From an uncultured Verrucomicrobiota bacterium (lineage in GTDB: Bacteria; Verrucomicrobiota; Verrucomicrobiia; Limisphaerales; UBA9464), in NCBI GenBank assembly GCA_903864375.1, contig CAIPFS010000384.1, positions 1 through 10,611 on the forward strand: a DNA stretch of 10,611 nt. Reading direction: 5' to 3'. Below are positions 6,067 through 10,611 of the stretch, piece after piece. A program made the position numbers and the translations under genes. Under the pieces are notes generated by a model. That model searched no databases and was not told the DNA's origin. It worked only from the letters and a program-made list of their open reading frames with translations. The first letter of the stretch is position 1. Each line of letters begins with the position of its first letter.

Positions 6067-9000
6067 ATGAAATGCTGGTTCTTCATTCTGCTGCTGGTGG
6101 TGGCGCCCCTTGGGGCGACGGAGGCCCCCCAGGCGCCGCACTGGGCATTCCAACCCGTCCGTGAACCTGCGCTGCCCGCGGTGACCCGCGTCACCTGGTG
6201 CAGCACGCCAGTGGATCAGTTCATCCTCGCCCGTCTGGAATCGGGAGGCTCCGCACCGGCCCCTTCAGCCGATCGCCGGACGCTCATCCGCCGCGCCAGC
6301 TTTGACCTCACCGGTCTGCCCCCCTCTGCCGCCGAAATCGACGCCTTTGCCACGGACCCGGCACCCGACGCCTACCCGCGGCTCATCGATCGCCTCCTGG
6401 ATTCACCACGATACGGGGAGCACTGGGGTCGGCACTGGCTCGATGTGGTTCGCTATGCGGATACGGCGGGTGAGACCGCCGACTATCCGGTGCCGGTCGC
6501 GTGGCGCTATCGCAATTGGGTGATTGATGCCTTCAATTCCGACCAGCCGTATGACGAATTCCTGCGTGAGCAGATTGCCGGGGACATCCTGGCACGGAGT
6601 GGGCCGCGGGAACGGTATGCGGCACGGGTCACCGCCACGGGCTTCCTGGCCATGTCGCGGCGCTTCGGTTTTGACTCGGAGAATTATCATCATCTCACGA
6701 TCCAGGACACGTTAGACACGCTGGGGCAAAGCGTTCTCGGACTGTCGCTGGGTTGCGCTCGGTGTCACGCCCACAAGTTCGACCCGATTTCGATGACGGA
6801 TTATTACGGGATGTACGGCATCTTTGAGAGCACCCGTTACGCATTTCCGGGGTCGGAGCAGAAACAGCGGGTCCGGGCGCTCGCCCCGCTGGTTCCTCCT
6901 GAGGAATCGCAGCCGCTCTGGCGGGCGTATGAGGATCGGGTTGCCGCGCTGGCGGCAAAAGTCGAACGACAGAACCTGGCCGTCCCCGGGGCGATTTTGC
7001 GTTCCCTTGATGATTTCGACGGTGATTTCGAATTGCAGGCGCCGGCCGCCGGCGGGAGCCGGGGTGTGCTTGTGGCACCCTGGGTCTATGACGGCGGAAT
7101 CGCTGTGACCACGGATGCGCAGAGCCCGTTTAAGAATCTCCATCCATCGGGCAGGGTCGGCGTGAGTGTTCCGGCACGGACCAATGCCTATCGCCTCATG
7201 CAGGTCCTGCATCCGGCTCACCCCGGGCAGACAGGCGGCGTGGTCCATGTGAATCTCGATTTTGCACTGGCGACCAACGACACCACTGCAATGGCGACTC
7301 ATCGCTTCTGGTTGGGGACGCAACCGGAACAAAACGGAGGGTCTGGACATCCGGTGGTGGAAATCATTCTGGCGCGCGACACCATCGCGTTGCGCTCGGG
7401 AGGCCACTTCGAACCATTGCGGACGCTTCGTGCCGGCGAATGGCACAATCTGCAGCTCGTGGTCGACCCGGGAGCGGGGGTGATCTCCGGATCGGTTGGA
7501 GTGCCTGGCGATGTCACGGCAATCGTCCCGCGCCGGTTGGACGCAACCTGGTCGGGCCGACTCAATCAGGTCGTCTTTGAATCGGTCATCACGGAAGGGG
7601 GCCGGCTGCCCGGCCTCCGTCTGGACAATCTGGGCGTGCAGGATTCACCCGTGCCGCCCGTATCGACCACTTCGCCAGTCTTCGCGGCGGCCGGCCTTAG
7701 TGAACCGGATGCTGGCTCGTTGGCGGGCAGGCTGCGGGAGCTCGTGGGTCTGGATGGCGATTTCGAATTGCAGAGGGACGACACGCCGCCGTCGGTGCCC
7801 TGGGGACCGGGACCGGACAGCGTCGTGCGAATTCGCACCAATGCCCAGAGTCCGTTTCGAAACATTTATCCTGCGGGCAGTCTTGGGGTGTCGCTGCCGG
7901 GCGGGGGGCACTACAATGGGTTTGGACAAACCCTCGCCAGAAAATGGCAGGCCGGAAGCACCCCCCGGATCCATGCCGCCTTCGACTTTCGCTGTTCGCC
8001 GGAAGGAAACGCGGTGGGTGGTACATGGCGGTACTATCTCGGACATGACCCGGGACGATCGGCGGCGGTTGAATTGTTCATCGGCTGCACCCAATTGTTT
8101 CAACGCGACAGTGGGGAGCCCAAGGTGGTGGCTCTGCTGCGTCCCGGGGAATGGTATCAGGTGCGACTGACCCTGGATCCCGGGTCAAAGACCTTCGAGG
8201 GCACCCTCTCCTCTGTGTCGACGGTACCCACCCGATTCTCGGGGACACTCGCGCCGGGCTGGGATGGCGTCATCGATTACACCTTCATCGACAGCTACGG
8301 ACAGCCGAACGGCGAACGGCCCGCGTTGCAGGTCGACAATTTTGCGCTCAGCGAAACCCCGCTCCCAGCGTTGGATGCCCCACCGGTTGTTCAGACGGCA
8401 GAGCTCCACGCACAACGGCGTCAGCAGGTCGAACAGCTGCGACAGGAGCAGGCGAGGCGGGTGTTGGAAGCGGAAGCGGCTCGGAGGGAACTCGAGACCC
8501 TCCTCGCCGAGGGACCGTTTGAGCTCGCCTACGCGGTGAGTGACGGGACACCGCGCAATTCCCGGCTTCAACAGCGGGGCGAGCCCGACCGTCCGGCCGG
8601 GGAGGTGCCCCGGGGATTTCTTCCAGCGCTGGGCGGTGGTCTGCTGCCGGCGGACACCTCGGGGAGCGGACGCCTCGAACTCGCCGGATGGCTGACCTCT
8701 CCGACGAATCCACTGACGGCCCGCGTCATGGTCAATCGGATCTGGCAGTATCACTTCGGTCGAGGTCTCGTGAAGACTCCGAACGATTTCGGCATTCGGG
8801 GACAGCGACCGTCCCATCCCGAACTCCTGGATTATCTGGCGACGCAGTTTGTGCGCAGCGGATGGTCGGTGAAGGCCATGCATCGACTGATCATGCTCAG
8901 CGCAGTCTATCGCCAGCGGAGTTCCGGGGAAGTCGTGGGCGAACGGGCCGGTCCCCACGATCAGCCTTCAGAGTCCGGTTCCGGCGAGGATTGCCCGGTG

Positions 9001-9639
9001 GCTCCGATGGCGCGTACTGGAATTTTGAGGCGGGATCACGTGCCGGCGGAGACACCGGGTGCGGACGATTTTTCGCCCTTTCCCCGCCGTCGCCTTGGAG
9101 CGGAGGAGACACGGGATGCAATTTTGAAGGTGAGCGGAGAGCTGGACCTGACGCCCGGACGCCATCATCCATTCCCGGCGCCAACAGGCTGGGCCTTTAC
9201 GCAGCACGGACCCTTTGGAGCCGTTTACGAACACAACCGGCGGAGTGTTTACCTGATGACCCAGCGCATCAAACGTCACCCGTTTCTGGCACTTTTCGAC
9301 GGTGCGGATCCGAATGCCAGCACCGCGGAACGCCGGATCACCACGGTACCCACGCAGGCCCTGTTTTTTCTGAACGATCCCTTCGTTCATGACAATGCCG
9401 CCCGGATGGCGTCGCGAGTGATGGCCGTCGGAGGGGACGAGACGCAGGCGGTTGAGGTGATGTACCGCCGGGTTCTGGCCCGCGCTCCCGCCGCCGGGGA
9501 AAACGCCGGGGCCAAGGAGTTTCTATCAGCCTATCGCGCCGAACTACTGGCCATGGGCGCAAAAAACCCTGAAGCGGCCGCGCTGGCCGCCTTTATTCGT
9601 GTGTTGATGGGGAGTAACGAATTCCTGACTGTGGACTGA
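6067..9639 (+). CDS. Secreted DUF1549/DUF1553 (PSCyt2/PSD1) protein with tandem beta-sandwich-like inserts
   Basis: The 1190-residue exported protein is of a family nearly confined to Planctomycetota, Verrucomicrobiota and relatives. Its biochemical role is unproven; it is often linked to polysaccharide-degradation gene sets. The signal peptide is MKCWFFILLLVVAPLGATEA. DUF1549 spans about 49-258 and includes RRASFDLTGLPP, HWGRHWLDVVRYADTAG and the CARCH heme-type motif (C230, C233, H234) followed by HKFDPIS. Two homologous inserts follow (about 315-530 and 561-770), then a charged probable coiled coil (about 779-815). DUF1553 spans about 870-1190, with TARVMVNRIWQYHFGRGLV, MHRLIMLSAVYRQ, RRRLGAEETRDA and the typical end SNEFLTVD. 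The N-terminal PSCyt1 cytochrome domain found in many relatives is absent. The start is set by the signal peptide and Shine-Dalgarno sequence; ATG 5983 is the longer alternative. The DUF1501 gene follows after 7 nt, so the two are almost certainly co-transcribed. Confidence 0.9.
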   Translation: MKCWFFILLLVVAPLGATEAPQAPHWAFQPVREPALPAVTRVTWCSTPVDQFILARLESGGSAPAPSADRRTLIRRASFDLTGLPPSAAEIDAFATDPAPDAYPRLIDRLLDSPRYGEHWGRHWLDVVRYADTAGETADYPVPVAWRYRNWVIDAFNSDQPYDEFLREQIAGDILARSGPRERYAARVTATGFLAMSRRFGFDSENYHHLTIQDTLDTLGQSVLGLSLGCARCHAHKFDPISMTDYYGMYGIFESTRYAFPGSEQKQRVRALAPLVPPEESQPLWRAYEDRVAALAAKVERQNLAVPGAILRSLDDFDGDFELQAPAAGGSRGVLVAPWVYDGGIAVTTDAQSPFKNLHPSGRVGVSVPARTNAYRLMQVLHPAHPGQTGGVVHVNLDFALATNDTTAMATHRFWLGTQPEQNGGSGHPVVEIILARDTIALRSGGHFEPLRTLRAGEWHNLQLVVDPGAGVISGSVGVPGDVTAIVPRRLDATWSGRLNQVVFESVITEGGRLPGLRLDNLGVQDSPVPPVSTTSPVFAAAGLSEPDAGSLAGRLRELVGLDGDFELQRDDTPPSVPWGPGPDSVVRIRTNAQSPFRNIYPAGSLGVSLPGGGHYNGFGQTLARKWQAGSTPRIHAAFDFRCSPEGNAVGGTWRYYLGHDPGRSAAVELFIGCTQLFQRDSGEPKVVALLRPGEWYQVRLTLDPGSKTFEGTLSSVSTVPTRFSGTLAPGWDGVIDYTFIDSYGQPNGERPALQVDNFALSETPLPALDAPPVVQTAELHAQRRQQVEQLRQEQARRVLEAEAARRELETLLAEGPFELAYAVSDGTPRNSRLQQRGEPDRPAGEVPRGFLPALGGGLLPADTSGSGRLELAGWLTSPTNPLTARVMVNRIWQYHFGRGLVKTPNDFGIRGQRPSHPELLDYLATQFVRSGWSVKAMHRLIMLSAVYRQRSSGEVVGERAGPHDQPSESGSGEDCPVAPMARTGILRRDHVPAETPGADDFSPFPRRRLGAEETRDAILKVSGELDLTPGRHHPFPAPTGWAFTQHGPFGAVYEHNRRSVYLMTQRIKRHPFLALFDGADPNASTAERRITTVPTQALFFLNDPFVHDNAARMASRVMAVGGDETQAVEVMYRRVLARAPAAGENAGAKEFLSAYRAELLAMGAKNPEAAALAAFIRVLMGSNEFLTVD
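7009..8377 (+). repeat. Tandem internal duplication coding two beta-sandwich-like modules
   Basis: Within the DUF1549/DUF1553 gene two copies of one module lie in tandem (residues about 315-530 and 561-770). Matched blocks are DGDFELQ in both, then QSPFKNLHPSGRVGVSVP against QSPFRNIYPAGSLGVSLP. Next come LRAGEWHNLQLVVDPGAG against LRPGEWYQVRLTLDPGSK, and LRLDNLGVQDSPVPP against LQVDNFALSETPLPA. D320 and D565 are equivalent, an offset of 245 residues. At DNA level only short identities survive, such as gatttcgaattgcag at 7024-7038 and 7759-7773, so the duplication is old. The strand-rich pattern suggests a concanavalin/LamG-like sandwich, which is inference. Confidence 0.75.
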
Positions 9640-9646
9640 CGCACCC

Positions 9647-10611
9647 ATGAAACCCCTGCCCGCTTACGATCCCTCACGCCGCGGCTTCCTCCGCTCGCTG
9701 GCGGGCGGTTCGCTGCTGTATCCTGGAATCGTATCGACGATGCTGGCCGCGGACGCCGCGCGATCCCCATCGACGGATCCGCTTCTGGCCCACGCACCGC
9801 ATTTTTCACCCCGGGCCAGGAGGGTCATCTTCCTCTACATGAGCGGAGGGGTGTCGCACGTGGACTCGTGGGACCCCAAACCGCGATTGTTTGCCGACGG
9901 CGGCCAGGAGGTGTCCGTTGATGAATTCCAGGGACGGAAGGGCGATTTCAAGATGTACGCCAAACGGCCGCAGTGGGAATTCAAACGCCATGGCCGATGT
10001 GGCACCGAAGTGAGCGGGTTGTTTCCGCACGTGGCCGGATGCGTGGACGATCTTTGCGTGATCCGCTCCATGAAGTCCGATCACACGAACCACTATGAGG
10101 CCACCCTCGGCATCCACACCGGTTCGTTCACCTTCGCCCGTCCAAGCATTGGCTCGTGGATCAGCTATGGACTCGGAACCGAGAACAGCAACCTGCCGTC
10201 CTTCGTCGTCATCGCGCCGAAAACCCCCTATGCCGGCGGTCAGGTGTGGGCAAATGACTTCCTGCCGGGCGCGCATCAGGGAACGCTGGTGGTGCCCGGG
10301 GAGGAACCGGTTGTGAACCTGAGGCGGCGTGTCGCTTCCGTCCGGTTGCAGGAATTGGAGCTCGGGGCGCTGGGCAGGATGAATCGGCGACATCTCGCCG
10401 CCCGCGCCGACGATCCACTGCTCGCGGCTCGAATCCAGTCGTTCGAGACGGCCTTTGGGATGCAGATGGAACTGCCGGACGTCTTCGACCTCACCCGCGA
10501 GAGCGACGCCACGCTGGCGCTCTACGGGTTGGAGCGGGGGAGCACCAAGGGCTTTGCCTGGCAGTGTCTGGTCGCCCGCCGATTGGCGGAGCGGGGTGTG
10601 CGGTTTGTCGA
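9647..10611 (+). CDS. DUF1501 protein, Tat-exported, 3' end beyond the window
   Basis: The first 321 codons are visible; relatives are usually about 450-490 residues, so roughly the last third is missing. The N-terminus MKPLPAYDPSRRGFLRSLAG carries a twin-arginine motif (R11-R12 in SRRGFL) followed by a hydrophobic stretch, indicating folded export by Tat. Family landmarks are VIFLYMSGGVSHVDSWDPKP (about 60-79), EVSGLFPHVAGCVDDLCVIR, HTNHYEATLGIHTG with H146 near its start, and RPSIGSWISYGLGTENSNLP. DUF1501 proteins have an alkaline-phosphatase/sulfatase-like fold, but their reaction is not established. The gene starts 7 nt after the upstream stop without its own Shine-Dalgarno sequence, which suggests translational coupling with the DUF1549/DUF1553 gene. 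This pairing is the standard arrangement in these phyla, and the two proteins may act on the same extracytoplasmic substrate. Confidence 0.93.
   Translation, partial: MKPLPAYDPSRRGFLRSLAGGSLLYPGIVSTMLAADAARSPSTDPLLAHAPHFSPRARRVIFLYMSGGVSHVDSWDPKPRLFADGGQEVSVDEFQGRKGDFKMYAKRPQWEFKRHGRCGTEVSGLFPHVAGCVDDLCVIRSMKSDHTNHYEATLGIHTGSFTFARPSIGSWISYGLGTENSNLPSFVVIAPKTPYAGGQVWANDFLPGAHQGTLVVPGEEPVVNLRRRVASVRLQELELGALGRMNRRHLAARADDPLLAARIQSFETAFGMQMELPDVFDLTRESDATLALYGLERGSTKGFAWQCLVARRLAERGVRFV

Noticed and set aside
8688..9392. 234-codon + strand frame inside the DUF1553 region
   Set aside because: It is a shadow frame; the main frame keeps conserved DUF1553 motifs before and after, so there is no frameshift.

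Overview
The window looks like ordinary chromosomal DNA from a GC-rich bacterium of the Planctomycetota-Verrucomicrobiota group, most likely a verrucomicrobium. The main reasons are the adjacent pair of a DUF1549/DUF1553 (PSCyt2/PSD1) secreted protein and a Tat-exported DUF1501 protein, which is characteristic of these phyla, and an intergenic block of short GC-rich palindromes of a kind I associate with Verrucomicrobiota genomes. The phylum is inferred from gene content only.

Left part (1-1665): the 5' end of a DHH-family manganese-dependent inorganic pyrophosphatase runs leftward off the window. It is transcribed divergently from argA (385-1665), which encodes a complete N-acetylglutamate synthase (amino-acid-kinase domain plus GNAT domain), the first enzyme of arginine synthesis. 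The 145-base gap between them carries an imperfect inverted repeat.

Middle (1666-2323): a 658-base stretch with no credible gene, packed with small inverted repeats. Its centrepiece (2038-2180) has four hairpins, each with a 7-bp stem and a 4-nt loop. They form two mirror-image halves closed by a 9-bp outer stem, and the halves differ by compensatory base-pair changes. A 24-nt direct repeat lies on each side. This is the most unusual structure in the window.

Right part (2324-10611): genes for exported proteins. A secreted S9-family prolyl-oligopeptidase-like peptidase (2324-4417, +) converges on a secreted PQQ-dependent sugar (glucose/sorbosone) dehydrogenase-like protein (4472-5932, -). The latter is divergent from a probable operon of a DUF1549/DUF1553 protein (6067-9639, +) and a DUF1501 protein (9647 to beyond the window end, +). 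The DUF1549/DUF1553 protein is enlarged by two tandem homologous inserts of about 210-245 residues, probably beta-sandwich, between its two family domains. The genes from 2324 onward fit a periplasmic or cell-surface programme for breaking down peptides and sugars, but the exact substrates cannot be read from the sequence.

I did not find a defence system, CRISPR array, transposase, tRNA or rRNA. The candidates for something undescribed are the compensated palindrome cluster and the unusual architecture of the DUF1549/DUF1553 protein.
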